Position numbers and translations under genes: made by a program. From positions 1 through 61,841 of the IMG/VR virus record IMGVR_UViG_3300050821_003130: 61,841 bases of DNA. One strand, 5' to 3'. Shown here one piece after another: positions 23,032-31,032 of the stretch; position 1 is the stretch's first letter, and each line of letters starts with the position of its first letter. The notes below the pieces were generated by a model, which saw nothing but the letters and a program-made list of their open reading frames with translations, did no database searches and had not been told where the DNA came from. This DNA is from a virus.

Positions 23032-23466
23032 ATGCCGGCGGACATGGTTACCATCGCGATCGGCACACTTTCGGCCGGAACTGCCCTTAGCCTCGCGGTT
23101 TATACGATCAAGGCCTCGATGTGGATGGGCAGCATTCAGACGAAAGTGGATACCATGTGGGCTTTCCAGATGCGCCGCGCCGTTTCCGAGGTTGCCGCGT
23201 CGGGGCTAGGCACGGTGAACAGCCCGATCACCTTCACCCAGGACGCCAAGACGGCCATGGATCCGCTGAAGGACGAGCTGATCGCCTTCAACCGGGGTAT
23301 CGAGACCAAAAGCGATGCCGAGGCGCTCCTCGAGATCGAGCGGGTATTCGGTGACCGCCTACTGAAGCTCGCCTGCCTGCCGTGCGGGCTGTCACACGGC
23401 GCCTGCCTCCTCCTCGCGCTCGCCGTGGCCCGCCAGACCGAGCTCCTGTCGCTCAGCCTGCACTAA
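23032..23466 (+). CDS. Membrane-associated hypothetical protein
   Basis: 144 residues: a hydrophobic N-terminal helix (IAIGTLSAGTALSLAVYTI), a short linker and a mixed C-terminus with a Cys/Gly-rich hydrophobic end. GGGGGC precedes the ATG at 23032. Its end overlaps the convergent 23463 gene by four bases. Function unknown. Confidence 0.5.
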   Translation: MPADMVTIAIGTLSAGTALSLAVYTIKASMWMGSIQTKVDTMWAFQMRRAVSEVAASGLGTVNSPITFTQDAKTAMDPLKDELIAFNRGIETKSDAEALLEIERVFGDRLLKLACLPCGLSHGACLLLALAVARQTELLSLSLH

Positions 23467-23669
23467 GGCGCCGCCACCGCCTTGAACTGACCGCACCAAT
23501 CGTCATCGCCAACCACCGGCCACGCCGCGTTGCCCACCGGCAACAGTTGCGGAGGACCGGCGTGGCACGTCCGCACCGGACCCTTGATGACGGTATTGGT
23601 GGCTGGGCTGAAGTTCGCCTGGTTGTCGGCCACCCGCGAGAAGGAGCACGTCGCGCAACTGTCAGCCAT
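23463..23669 (-). CDS. Cysteine-containing hypothetical protein
   Basis: 68 residues with CATC near the start, a central CHAGPP segment and a terminal DDWCGQF. This arrangement occurs in small phage proteins that appear to bind zinc. Converges with the membrane protein gene. Function unknown. Confidence 0.6.
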   Translation of the reverse strand: MADSCATCSFSRVADNQANFSPATNTVIKGPVRTCHAGPPQLLPVGNAAWPVVGDDDWCGQFKAVAAP

Positions 23670-23701
23670 GGCTTACACTCCCACGATGCCTCTCAAAGCC
23701 C

Positions 23702-24274
23702 CTACCGTGCCCACCGATAGGCCCCGGGATTATAGGCTACCCGACCATGGTCCGAACACCACGGCTCACCGGCGCCCGCCTGGGCATTGCAGAACATCGC
23801 TCCCTCGGCCGACCGAGGGTCGTTGGTGATCCACTTGCACTGGCCGTGCTCGAGCGCCAGCAGCCCGCACGGCACCCCGAACGCCTTCACCGCGACCTCG
23901 GACGGCGCTGGCAGCTCCGGCCGCTCGCGAATCACATTGGCCACGACCGAATCGGCCGCCAGCCCGTTCACTCGGCTCTTGGCCTTCGCTGCGGCGCGGC
24001 GCGCACCGCCCGACATCCGCCTGGCCTTCGTCCGCGACGGCGGGTCTTTCTGGCGGTTGCTCATGCTGTTGGGACTTTCCATGTGGTGGCGGTTTACCAG
24101 CCCCGATATCGCCCCGCGCGACTTGCCCATCTCGATCCCAATCCATCGTTTTGATTTGCCAGCCGCCCAATAGCCGCGAACGCGCTCGATATCAACATCG
24201 GTCCACTTCTGGCCGAAAGCCCATTTACTCCGTTGCGGTGTATCGATCGTCGTCGCACTCGTGTCGTCCAGCAT
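23702..24274 (-). CDS. GcrA-family cell-cycle regulator homologue
   Basis: 190 residues. The N-terminal part has the GcrA-like HTH (KWTDVDIERVRGYW, then GKSRGAISGLVNR), and the C-terminal segment CKWITNDPRS with CNAQAGAGEPWCSDHGRVAYNP matches the conserved GcrA end that contacts RNA polymerase. GcrA, known from alphaproteobacteria, binds near promoters and senses CcrM (GANTC) methylation to time S-phase transcription. A phage copy may redirect host RNA polymerase or respond to host methylation state. Its start lies inside the next gene upstream. Confidence 0.85.
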   Translation of the reverse strand: MLDDTSATTIDTPQRSKWAFGQKWTDVDIERVRGYWAAGKSKRWIGIEMGKSRGAISGLVNRHHMESPNSMSNRQKDPPSRTKARRMSGGARRAAAKAKSRVNGLAADSVVANVIRERPELPAPSEVAVKAFGVPCGLLALEHGQCKWITNDPRSAEGAMFCNAQAGAGEPWCSDHGRVAYNPGAYRWAR

Positions 24275-24575
24275 GGTCCAGCCCTTCCGGTTGGTGGTGA
24301 AACAGCAGCCCCGTTTGGATGATCTCGACCTTCAGCCGCCAGATGCAGCGCCAGCACGCGCAGTCGCCCGGGTGCTCGTCGACCACCGCATCCATGATCT
24401 CGTGCAACGGCATCCCGGCGTATCGCAACTCGTTCTGGACCTGCAGCCAGGCCGACCAGTCCTCTCGGTAAAGGCGGCGCAGTGATTCGCGGTGATAAAA
24501 ACACACCTCGTGCGGCCCGCTGAAATTGATGGCGAGCAGCAACGTCTCGATCGCGACGAGGCGGTCATCCGGCAT
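24225..24575 (-). CDS. Hypothetical protein, 116 residues
   Basis: His- and Glu-rich protein with a central CACWRC motif and acidic ends. It overlaps the helicase stop (11 bases) and the GcrA start (50 bases). Not recognised. Confidence 0.55.
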   Translation of the reverse strand: MPDDRLVAIETLLLAINFSGPHEVCFYHRESLRRLYREDWSAWLQVQNELRYAGMPLHEIMDAVVDEHPGDCACWRCIWRLKVEIIQTGLLFHHQPEGLDHAGRHECDDDRYTATE

Positions 24576-26088
24576 GGTTGGCTGTCGCCTTCTTCGCCAT
24601 GGCGTAAGCGATCTGTCGGCTTTTCACCCAGGATTTTGTTGATGCTGAAATAGCCGTGGCGGGCGGTACGTTCTGCCAGTCCTTCGGCGGCCACGAGCCA
24701 AACTTTTCCTTGAACTGCACCGAGGCCCATCCGGGCTTGTAGCCGCGCTCAGCCACATGCGCCTTCAACTCCGCAAAAAATGCCTGCCGCTCCGGCGCGC
24801 TATAGTCCGATGCCTTGCGCGTCTTGGCGCGTTGTTTCTTGCCCCCGCCCGTGACTTCCACCAGCTCTCCGTCGCGTTCGATCACGGACGATTCGGCCTT
24901 GGGCGCCTGGCCGCAGTTGGGGCAAATCCGCACGCGCGCCGGCTTGAGCACGCCGCACGACTTGCATTCCTTCGGCAGCGGCGGTGCTGATTTCTCCGCT
25001 TCTCGTGCCGCAGCCTTGTCCGCTGGCGTGCCTGTATCGAGGTGCTCGTGGTGGATGTCGGTGACGAAACCCAATCTCATCGTGGTGTCGGAATGATCGA
25101 GAATCAGCGCCTCGGTCTTTCCCGGTGCCGTTCGCAGCGCGCGGCCGATGATCTGCACGTACAACATTTCTGATTTGGTAGGGCGAGCTAATATCAAACA
25201 TCTGCAATCCCAATCCACCCCCGTCGTCAACGTCTGAATATTTGAAACGACGCGGTATTCCCCGTTGTGAAATTTCTTCTTGATGTCGCGCCGCTCGTCC
25301 GGCGTCGTGTCCGCGTCCTGGTATCCGCACGACACGCCCGCCGCATGAAACCGCTCCTGGATCGTCTTCGCGTGCGCCTTATCCACTCCAAAGCACAGCG
25401 TATTTGCCTTACCCCACTTTTCCTGCCACGTCCGAACGATGTCGGCCGTCAATTCCCCCTGCTGCATCGCATCGCTCAGCTCGCCCTCGTGGTAGTCACC
25501 GGCAACCGTGCGGACCTTCGACAGATCGGGATGGCCGGTCGCGAACACGCGGAACGGCGAGAGGTAGCCCTGCTCGATCAACTCGGCCGTTGTTGCCGCG
25601 ACCAACAGGCTATCGAAATACTTGCCAAGCCCCCTGGTCCATGGCGTTGCTGATAGCCCAATGAAGGGGACGGCCGCCCACGCGGGGTCCGACAACCATT
25701 TTTTATGTTCTTCGTGGAGCGAATGGACTTCATCGATTATAACAACATCCGCCCTCGGATATGCTTTGCGCCGGTGCAGAGTCTGAATGCTGCACACTTG
25801 CACAGGTTTTGACCAGTCCTCGAGTTCGTGCGCAGCTTGAATAACAGAAATTTCTCGGATTCCTTGACTCCAAAACATCTCCACCGTTTGGGACACGAGA
25901 GAAACTGCATTAACGCAAAAAGCAACGCGCTTCCCTTTGTTTCTACACCCCTCGATAATTGCAGCTGCAAGGCCAGTTTTTCCGGAACCTGTTGGGGATT
26001 GCAACACAATTCGGCGCACACCTTGGCCGATCGACTGACGAAGCGCTTCAAGCGCGGTGACTTGGTGGGGCCAGAGTTCTCGTTTCAC
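24565..26088 (-). CDS. DExH-box helicase, RadD-like
   Basis: 507 residues from a GTG that forms a GTGA overlap with the HNH gene. Walker A SPTGSGKT (31-38), DExH box IDEVH, the SATPWTRG motif III and the QIIGRALR arginine-finger motif VI are all visible. A zinc ribbon (CKSCG, CPNCG) follows the helicase core, then a Lys-rich and hydrophobic tail. The overall plan fits the RadD/UvsW-like superfamily 2 group that restarts forks and remodels recombination intermediates. It probably works with the RecE-like nuclease and Sak4-like ATPase encoded divergently. Confidence 0.88.
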   Translation of the reverse strand: MKRELWPHQVTALEALRQSIGQGVRRIVLQSPTGSGKTGLAAAIIEGCRNKGKRVAFCVNAVSLVSQTVEMFWSQGIREISVIQAAHELEDWSKPVQVCSIQTLHRRKAYPRADVVIIDEVHSLHEEHKKWLSDPAWAAVPFIGLSATPWTRGLGKYFDSLLVAATTAELIEQGYLSPFRVFATGHPDLSKVRTVAGDYHEGELSDAMQQGELTADIVRTWQEKWGKANTLCFGVDKAHAKTIQERFHAAGVSCGYQDADTTPDERRDIKKKFHNGEYRVVSNIQTLTTGVDWDCRCLILARPTKSEMLYVQIIGRALRTAPGKTEALILDHSDTTMRLGFVTDIHHEHLDTGTPADKAAAREAEKSAPPLPKECKSCGVLKPARVRICPNCGQAPKAESSVIERDGELVEVTGGGKKQRAKTRKASDYSAPERQAFFAELKAHVAERGYKPGWASVQFKEKFGSWPPKDWQNVPPATAISASTKSWVKSRQIAYAMAKKATANHAG

Positions 26089-26828
26089 AGCAGCATTCCC
26101 CTCTCGCGACAAAAATCTATCGGGTCTTTGGCGCTTTTACGTTGATTGCAGTGAGCGCAAAGAAATTGGATATTTCGAGCAGAGTTTGACCCGCCGCTCG
26201 CGAGCGCGACGATATGGTCGGCGTGTCTATTTTTTGCCGTAAGGTTGACCCGACAATAGGCGCACTTGTTGCGCTGATCCCTCAAAATCCGATTAAGATC
26301 ATCAGCGGTATGAAATCCGACCGCTCCAATCAATCGCGACCTTCTAAGATTTTTCTCAGCCTTAACCTTGTGAGGATGCCGCTTACGATACCGCGCCGCG
26401 ATGACAGCAAGCATTTTTCCGCGCTCGGGCGTCCACGGTTTTGGTCCAGTCCTATCGTACCATTTCTTGAAGCTATCTCGCCGCCGCTGAAGCCTTTCCT
26501 CTTCGGTTGCCGCGGGAGGTCTCTTGGTGCCCTTTTTGGGCGGCCTTTTGACGATCTTCAAATCGCTCCATTTGTAAATCGTCCAATCATTTCCGGTATT
26601 CCTAATGCGCCCATCCGGCCACATCTTTGTCATGTAAAAATAAACAAGCTTGCCCGCCGAATAATTTTTACCATCGATTCTAATCCAGACTATCTCGCCT
26701 CTTTGATCGCAGCACCCCGCGCGGTCGCCAATTTTAGTCTGCGACCTGCTGGTCTGAATTAGCCACGTCCACAGGCCCGTCTCCGGGTCGTAATTCAGTG
26801 CCTCAGTCAATCGTTCGTGCGTGATCAT
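26085..26828 (-). CDS. HNH homing-type endonuclease, two-part
   Basis: 247 residues. The N-terminal region (LNYDPETGLWTW and KLVYFYMTK) resembles the specificity module of HNH-associated phage proteins, and the C-terminal third is a complete HNH core: CAYC, HADHIVALASGGSNSARNIQFLCAHC. It sits inside the leftward replication group between the helicase and the DUF1376 gene, and its GTGA overlap with the helicase suggests a long-established insertion. A free-standing homing endonuclease is likely. Confidence 0.88.
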   Translation of the reverse strand: MITHERLTEALNYDPETGLWTWLIQTSRSQTKIGDRAGCCDQRGEIVWIRIDGKNYSAGKLVYFYMTKMWPDGRIRNTGNDWTIYKWSDLKIVKRPPKKGTKRPPAATEEERLQRRRDSFKKWYDRTGPKPWTPERGKMLAVIAARYRKRHPHKVKAEKNLRRSRLIGAVGFHTADDLNRILRDQRNKCAYCRVNLTAKNRHADHIVALASGGSNSARNIQFLCAHCNQRKSAKDPIDFCRERGMLL

Positions 26829-26934
26829 GCTCTGAATCTCAGTACCTTACTTCTCTTTCCGGATTCCCTCTTACTTCCAGATCAGACTCACAGTCACACT
26901 CAGACTCACACGCGCGATGGCATCGCCAAGCATT

Positions 26935-26969
26935 GCTTCAAGCATGTCGTTTTTTGTGCTTCAAGCATG
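26935..26969. repeat. 12-base direct repeat at the end of the DUF1376 gene
   Basis: GCTTCAAGCATG occurs at 26935-26946 and 26958-26969, 23 bases apart; the second copy contains the stop of the DUF1376 gene. A short duplication or protein-binding site. Confidence 0.5.
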
Positions 26970-27296
26970 GCCGTTACCCCAGCGAGCCTTTGCCGCCATA
27001 CGTGCTCGCCCTTCGTAAAACACCTCTAGTTTCTTGGTCTTAGCTAGTTCTTCGTCAACTCGTTCATGTCGCCATCCAGGCTCAAAAAATGCCTCCACAA
27101 CCGGCCTCGATCGCCTCCACTCTGCGATCGTCATTGCTGCGATTCTGGCGAGAGATTTATCGTCGTCCGGTAGCGATCCGGTCGACCAATAGTGCATGAT
27201 GAGAAGCAGGTAGGCGCCGTGCTGAGCGGCGTTCAGGTGGGCAGTTTTGGCCCGATAATCGGCCACGTAGAGTGGCATCCAAGGTCTTTTTGACAA
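26961..27296 (-). CDS. DUF1376 replication-associated protein
   Basis: About 111 residues from a TTG at 27296 preceded by GGGGAC; an ATG at 27278 is the alternative. The segments PWMPLYVADYRAKTAHL, GAYLLLIMHYWSTG and a terminal GWRHERVDEEL match DUF1376, a winged-helix family often found beside phage replication initiators. Here no longer initiator is fused to it. Likely role: origin recognition or helicase loading (inferred from family context). Confidence 0.75.
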   Translation of the reverse strand: MSKRPWMPLYVADYRAKTAHLNAAQHGAYLLLIMHYWSTGSLPDDDKSLARIAAMTIAEWRRSRPVVEAFFEPGWRHERVDEELAKTKKLEVFYEGRARMAAKARWGNGHA

Positions 27297-27335
27297 GCAA
27301 TGTCCCCAGCCTCCGATCTGGTTTCGGTGGCGGGC

Positions 27336-27364
27336 TTGACCAAGGCACAATGAGACTGTAAATC
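27336..27364 (+). promoter_or_regulatory. Promoter candidate for a small RNA
   Basis: TTGACC (27336-27341), 17-base spacer and TAAATC (27359-27364). It points into a non-coding stretch that ends in a strong terminator. The -10 is weak. Confidence 0.4.
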
Positions 27365-27370
27365 AGCATC

Positions 27371-27460
27371 GTTGCTCTCGGTCGCGACCGCCTCCACAGC
27401 AGTTTTCGCGATCAACGTTAAGCCGCCTTGCGAAACCTCGCGGGCGGCTTTTCGTTTTTA
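27371..27460 (+). ncRNA. Candidate small RNA, about 90 bases
   Basis: Between a promoter-like pair and a strong intrinsic terminator, on the strand opposite to the neighbouring genes. It carries a perfect palindrome CGGTCGCGACCG and overlaps the leader of the DUF1376 gene, so it could be an antisense or trans-acting regulator. No open frame of note. Confidence 0.4.
27420..27457 (+). terminator. Strong intrinsic terminator
   Basis: AAGCCGCC pairs with GGCGGCTT, extended by GCGA/TCGC around an AACC loop, then TTCGTTTTT. It works in the plus direction, yet all nearby genes run minus, so it probably ends a separate RNA. Confidence 0.8.
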
Positions 27461-27721
27461 GGCCTCTCTCTGCGGGCGGTCAAGCGGTCGCAGAACATAC
27501 GGCTGCTGGCCGCGGCGATGCGAGCCACCCCACTCGCATTCGATCTCGTATTGGCCCGCGAGCATCCGTCGCATTTGGCTGATGTGCATCGATATGCACT
27601 TATCCGACGGAGCGTCTTGCGGGTGGATCTGCCAGATGTGCGCCTTGATTTGGTCTGTGGTTCGAGGCCCGCGCTTGAGGAAGTCGAAAATTTGCTGTTT
27701 GATTCTAGGAAGTGTTACCAA
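27458..27721 (-). CDS. Winged-helix DNA-binding protein (TTG start)
   Basis: 87 residues from a TTG eight bases after the previous stop. KQQIFDFLKRGPRTTDQIKAHIW followed by ISMHISQMRRML is a winged-helix pattern, with a Gly/Arg-rich wing region. Likely a regulator or replication accessory protein. Confidence 0.62.
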   Translation of the reverse strand: MVTLPRIKQQIFDFLKRGPRTTDQIKAHIWQIHPQDAPSDKCISMHISQMRRMLAGQYEIECEWGGSHRRGQQPYVLRPLDRPQREA

Positions 27722-27729
27722 TCAATTAC

Positions 27730-28128
27730 CTATGCGACTTCGATAATCTTAATATTGAACTGCGCCTCGATCAGGCGCTTCTTGAGCCTATAAACCGGGG
27801 TTTTGACCCCCTTAACGTCTTCCACTTTCTCAGTACATCCCTCCATGTACCTGAAATCAGACACATATTTGAACACGGTAACGCCGTCTATTTTGAACTC
27901 GTAGACGGGCTGCAGCTCAAGCTTTCGGATGTAGCCGCCGCGCTCCAGCAAGAGCAATTCGGAAAATCGTTTGCCTTCGGCCTTGCTGGCGAATCGCCGG
28001 CCCTCGACGAAAACGGGTTCGGCGCCGTACTTGCTCCGTCCCGGCTTCCCCGCCAGCTCGCGGTACTCGGCGGCGGAGAGCGTGCCGGGCTTGGCGTTGG
28101 GCGGTGGGGGGGTGATTCGGGCGGTCAT
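27730..28128 (-). CDS. DUF1064 phage nuclease-like protein
   Basis: 132 residues matching DUF1064: RSKYGAEPVFVEGRRFASKAEGKRF near the N-terminus and a VFKYVSDFRYME segment, with acidic and Lys residues placed as in Holliday-junction/endonuclease-like proteins. The start forms an ATGA overlap. Probably a small structure-specific nuclease in phage recombination (inferred). Confidence 0.75.
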   Translation of the reverse strand: MTARITPPPPNAKPGTLSAAEYRELAGKPGRSKYGAEPVFVEGRRFASKAEGKRFSELLLLERGGYIRKLELQPVYEFKIDGVTVFKYVSDFRYMEGCTEKVEDVKGVKTPVYRLKKRLIEAQFNIKIIEVA

Positions 28129-28331
28129 GCCGTAGCATCCTTGGCCATCGCCTCATCCGCTAATTCGGCCAGCTTGTGCCATGGTGCGGCGGGCTGTCCG
28201 TTGGCCTTTTCAGCGCGACCGACCATGAAGCCGTGCCGGTAACTGTGCGACCGATTCGCGGACGGCTCTGGCGCGGTCAGGTCGTAGCCGTCCATGTAGC
28301 CTTGGACCATATCGGGGTTTGCGTCGGTCAT
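28125..28331 (-). CDS. Hypothetical protein, 68 residues
   Basis: Soluble protein with YMDGYDLTAPEPSANRS and RHGFMVGRAEKANG. The start at 28331 is in an ATGA overlap; longer in-frame starts are rejected. Not recognised. Confidence 0.6.
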   Translation of the reverse strand: MTDANPDMVQGYMDGYDLTAPEPSANRSHSYRHGFMVGRAEKANGQPAAPWHKLAELADEAMAKDATA

Positions 28332-28420
28332 TGGTTCCGCTCGTCGCACAGAGAGCCGAGCCACAGGACGAAGCCGAAGGCGATCACGGCGACGGCGGCT
28401 ATGATGAGGATGAGGGTCAT
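28328..28420 (-). CDS. Single-span membrane microprotein, 30 residues
   Basis: One hydrophobic helix (LILIIAAVAVIAFGFVLWLG) with a short polar tail containing a cysteine. Both ends are in ATGA overlaps, which supports it despite its size. Function unknown. Confidence 0.6.
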   Translation of the reverse strand: MTLILIIAAVAVIAFGFVLWLGSLCDERNQ

Positions 28421-28620
28421 GCTTGCTCCAAGAGGTACCGCAGGGCGGCCGGACGGGTGACAGACCTTCTCGTTCCACAAATCTTTTGCAGTCGGCAAAG
28501 CCGGTCTAGCTTCTTGATCTGTTGTGCATTTAGGCGGACTTGGATTTGCTCGCCTGGCCCAGTTCTCGGCCGGCCGCGTCGTGTGGTACCATTTTTCTCT
28601 TGTGCCGATGCTTGAGACAT
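28417..28620 (-). CDS. Ribbon-helix-helix regulator, likely autoregulated
   Basis: 67 residues: an AT-hook-like GRPRTG, then QIQVRLNAQQIKKLDRL and a second helix ending RYLLEQA, the RHH pattern. Two palindromes TGGTACCA, one inside its first codons and one just upstream, are obvious candidate operators. It divides the leftward replication group from the rightward recombination group, so it may control both. Confidence 0.7.
   Translation of the reverse strand: MSQASAQEKNGTTRRGRPRTGPGEQIQVRLNAQQIKKLDRLCRLQKICGTRRSVTRPAALRYLLEQA
28584..28591. promoter_or_regulatory. Operator candidate TGGTACCA, copy 1
   Basis: Perfect 8-base palindrome within the first codons of the RHH gene. The second copy is 45 bases to the right. 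Confidence 0.45.
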
Positions 28621-28628
28621 GCAATAGC

Positions 28629-28636
28629 TGGTACCA
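28629..28636. promoter_or_regulatory. Operator candidate TGGTACCA, copy 2
   Basis: Same palindrome in the 49-base intergenic stretch between the divergent RHH gene and the rightward operon, overlapping the likely -10 position of a minus-strand promoter (TTGACT on the minus strand lies about 18 bases upstream). Confidence 0.48.
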
Positions 28637-28669
28637 CCGAGAAACGCAGAAAGTCAAGAGGACCCGCAC

Positions 28670-28939
28670 ATGGACGCCGCCGCAGACCGCGCAGAACTCT
28701 ACGGGCCTGACTGGGCAGATAAGCTAGCTCACGACATCGCCATGGATTTCTTGCGATTCAGCCGCAGCTACGCGCAGGACTTGACTGCCGCTAAATTGCG
28801 GCTGGTCAGAAATACGGGGCGGCTTGAGGTGGCGGAGCGCACGCATGCCATTGTCACCGGCAACAATGCCGACCTGCAGTCCGAGTATGTGGCCGACGTG
28901 GAGAAATTCGGCATCGACGGCTGGGGTGGCCAGCAATGA
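28670..28939 (+). CDS. Hypothetical protein, first gene of the recombination operon
   Basis: 89 residues, helical (AHDIAMDFLRFSR), with GAGGA eight bases before the ATG. It begins the rightward group that encodes the RecE-like nuclease and Sak4-like ATPase. Not recognised. Confidence 0.65.
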   Translation: MDAAADRAELYGPDWADKLAHDIAMDFLRFSRSYAQDLTAAKLRLVRNTGRLEVAERTHAIVTGNNADLQSEYVADVEKFGIDGWGGQQ

Positions 28940-29046
28940 CACCCGAACAAGCCGCCGTCATGATCGACCTGTTGCGCAAAATCCTCAAGGAACTTAAGGC
29001 TGCGCGCACGGTTCGCCCCAAGCAAGGTCCGGGAGGTTGCGGGTGA
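28936..29046 (+). CDS. 36-residue helical microprotein
   Basis: Starts in an ATGA overlap and ends with its TGA overlapping the nuclease ATG. The peptide is a helix (AVMIDLLRKILKEL) with a basic Gly/Pro-rich tail. The coupling on both sides is the main support. Confidence 0.6.
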   Translation: MTPEQAAVMIDLLRKILKELKAARTVRPKQGPGGCG

Positions 29047-29960
29047 TGACGCTCAAACCCGGTATCCACTTCGACGTGCCATCGGCGGACTACTTCGCTG
29101 ATCCGGCGCCCGAGCCAAGTCTGACCCAGAGCATCGCCAAGATACTGCTGGACGAGTCGCCCGCCCACGCGCGCCTCGCCCATCCGCGTCTCGCGCCGCC
29201 ACGCGCGGAGGACGAGCCGACCGAGAAATACGTCGCGGCCCAGGCCATCGGCAACGCCGCCCATAAACTGCTGATCGGGCGTGGCAAGGAACTGGCGCTC
29301 GCGGACTTTGAGGATTGGAAAAAGAAAGACGCCCAGGCGTTCAAGGCAGCGGCATATCTCGCCGGCCTCACGCCGATCCTGTCCAAGCACTACGACCGTG
29401 CGCAGCAGATGGCGAAGGCGGCGCGGGTGCAGCTCGACGCGATCGGCTGGACCGATGCGTTCAAGGAGGGCAACGGCGAGACGGTGGTCATCGCGAAGGA
29501 CGGCGACACGTATCTCCGTAGCATGATCGACTGGTACATCGATCCGACCCTCTGCTACGATCTCAAGACCTCTGGCGGCTCTTTAGCGCCGCATGTGATC
29601 GGACGCGCGGCCGAATCGGCAGGTTGGCACGTGCAGGCTGCCATGCAGGAGCGAATACTCGACATCCTGCACCCCGATAGCGCCGGCCGGCACCGTTGGC
29701 GCTTCGTCGCTCAAGAAAATTGGGAGCCGTGGGCGATCGTGGCGGTGGAGCTCGACGAGCGCTGGCTCACGATGGGGCGCAAAGCCTTGGACATGGCCAT
29801 CAGCATTTGGCGCCAGTGCATGGCGAGCGGTCAGTGGCCAGGCTACCCGCCGTTCCCGATCACGCCGGGGTTCCCGGGGTACAAGGAGGCTGCGTGGCTG
29901 GGGCGGGAGTTGGCGGCCGAAGATCGTCGAATTGCTGCTGATCACTTGATGGGAGGTTGA
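29046..29960 (+). CDS. PD-(D/E)XK exonuclease, RecE/DUF3799-like
   Basis: 304 residues. A conserved N-terminus (GIHFDVPSADYFADPAP), then IDWYIDPTLCYDLKTSGGS, where the Asp and DLK form the PD-(D/E)XK core, then HVQAAMQERIL and WAIVAVELDERW. This is the phage family that resects double-stranded DNA to load an annealing or recombination protein. GGGAGG precedes the ATG at 29046. It is encoded next to a Sak4-like ATPase, the expected partner. Confidence 0.85.
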   Translation: MTLKPGIHFDVPSADYFADPAPEPSLTQSIAKILLDESPAHARLAHPRLAPPRAEDEPTEKYVAAQAIGNAAHKLLIGRGKELALADFEDWKKKDAQAFKAAAYLAGLTPILSKHYDRAQQMAKAARVQLDAIGWTDAFKEGNGETVVIAKDGDTYLRSMIDWYIDPTLCYDLKTSGGSLAPHVIGRAAESAGWHVQAAMQERILDILHPDSAGRHRWRFVAQENWEPWAIVAVELDERWLTMGRKALDMAISIWRQCMASGQWPGYPPFPITPGFPGYKEAAWLGRELAAEDRRIAADHLMGG

Positions 29961-29961
29961 A

Positions 29962-31032
29962 TTGTCGAACGACTTGGCCGTTATTGAAACGATCAGCGCT
30001 GAAATCGTATTTGTTCCTGGCGGCGTGGACGCGATCTTGGAAAAGATCACGAAGGAAGTCCGCTCTATCAAGACCGACATCTCAACGGCACAAGGCCGCG
30101 CGGCCGTCGCCTCGCTCGCGTACAAGGTCGCTAGGTCCAAGACCGCTCTTGACGATATGGGCAAAGACCTCGTGTCCGAGTTGAAGGCAAAGACGGGCGC
30201 TATAGACGCTGAGCGCCGGGTAATTCGGCAAAAGCTTGACGACCTTAAGGACGAGGTCCGCAAACCGCTGACCGATTGGGAGAATGCTGATAAGGCGCGG
30301 ATCGACGCGCACGAAGCGGCGCTCGCCGAGATCGAGCGCACAGCTTCCTTTGCCGTGCTAGAGCCGTCATCCGACGAACTTGCATCGCGTATTGTTTATC
30401 TCTCTGAGCTTCCGGCGCGCGATTGGCAGGAGTTTTGGGCAAGGGCCAAGGATGCACTCACAGCCGCCCTTGGGACGCTGACCAAAATGCACGGATCGGC
30501 GGTCAAGCGCGAGACAGAACGCGCCGAATTGGAACGCCTCCGTCGTGAGCAGGCCGAACGCGAGCAGCGCGAACGAGACGAGCGCATTGCCGCTGAGGCT
30601 GCCGAGCGCGCTCGCCTAGCAGCAGAGGCAAAGGCCAAGCGTGAGGCGGATGAGGCCGCTGAACGTGCAGCGGCAGAGCAGCGGCGTTTGGACCAAGAGC
30701 GCGCCGCAGCGGAAGCGCGCGCTATCAAGGCGGAGCAAGATAGGATTGCCGCTGAGCAAAAGTCTCGTGACGACGCCCAGGCCGCCGCTGAGGCTGCCGA
30801 GCGCAAGCGCCTGCAATCCATCGAAGATGAGCGCGCACGGGTTGCCGCTATCCAGGCGCAAGAGGCGGCGGAAACGTCGCGCCGAGAGGCGGACAAGAAA
30901 CACCGCGCCAAGATCAACAACGAGGTGGTCGCGGCACTTAGGAAATTGGCGGCAATCAGCGAGGACGATGCGAAGTTGGTCGTCACAGAGATTGCTCGCG
31001 GAACCATCCCGCATACGAGGATTTCGTACTGA
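29962..31032 (+). CDS. Long coiled-coil protein of the recombination operon (TTG start)
   Basis: 356 residues from a TTG with GGGAGG six bases upstream. The middle 150 residues are an Ala/Glu/Arg-rich coiled coil (for example RREQAEREQRERDERIAAEA), and the C-terminal KINNEVVAALRKLA with VTEIARGTIPHTRISY resembles the tail found on phage proteins beside RecE/RecT and Sak genes. It may tether or load the recombination machinery. Confidence 0.75.
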   Translation: MSNDLAVIETISAEIVFVPGGVDAILEKITKEVRSIKTDISTAQGRAAVASLAYKVARSKTALDDMGKDLVSELKAKTGAIDAERRVIRQKLDDLKDEVRKPLTDWENADKARIDAHEAALAEIERTASFAVLEPSSDELASRIVYLSELPARDWQEFWARAKDALTAALGTLTKMHGSAVKRETERAELERLRREQAEREQRERDERIAAEAAERARLAAEAKAKREADEAAERAAAEQRRLDQERAAAEARAIKAEQDRIAAEQKSRDDAQAAAEAAERKRLQSIEDERARVAAIQAQEAAETSRREADKKHRAKINNEVVAALRKLAAISEDDAKLVVTEIARGTIPHTRISY

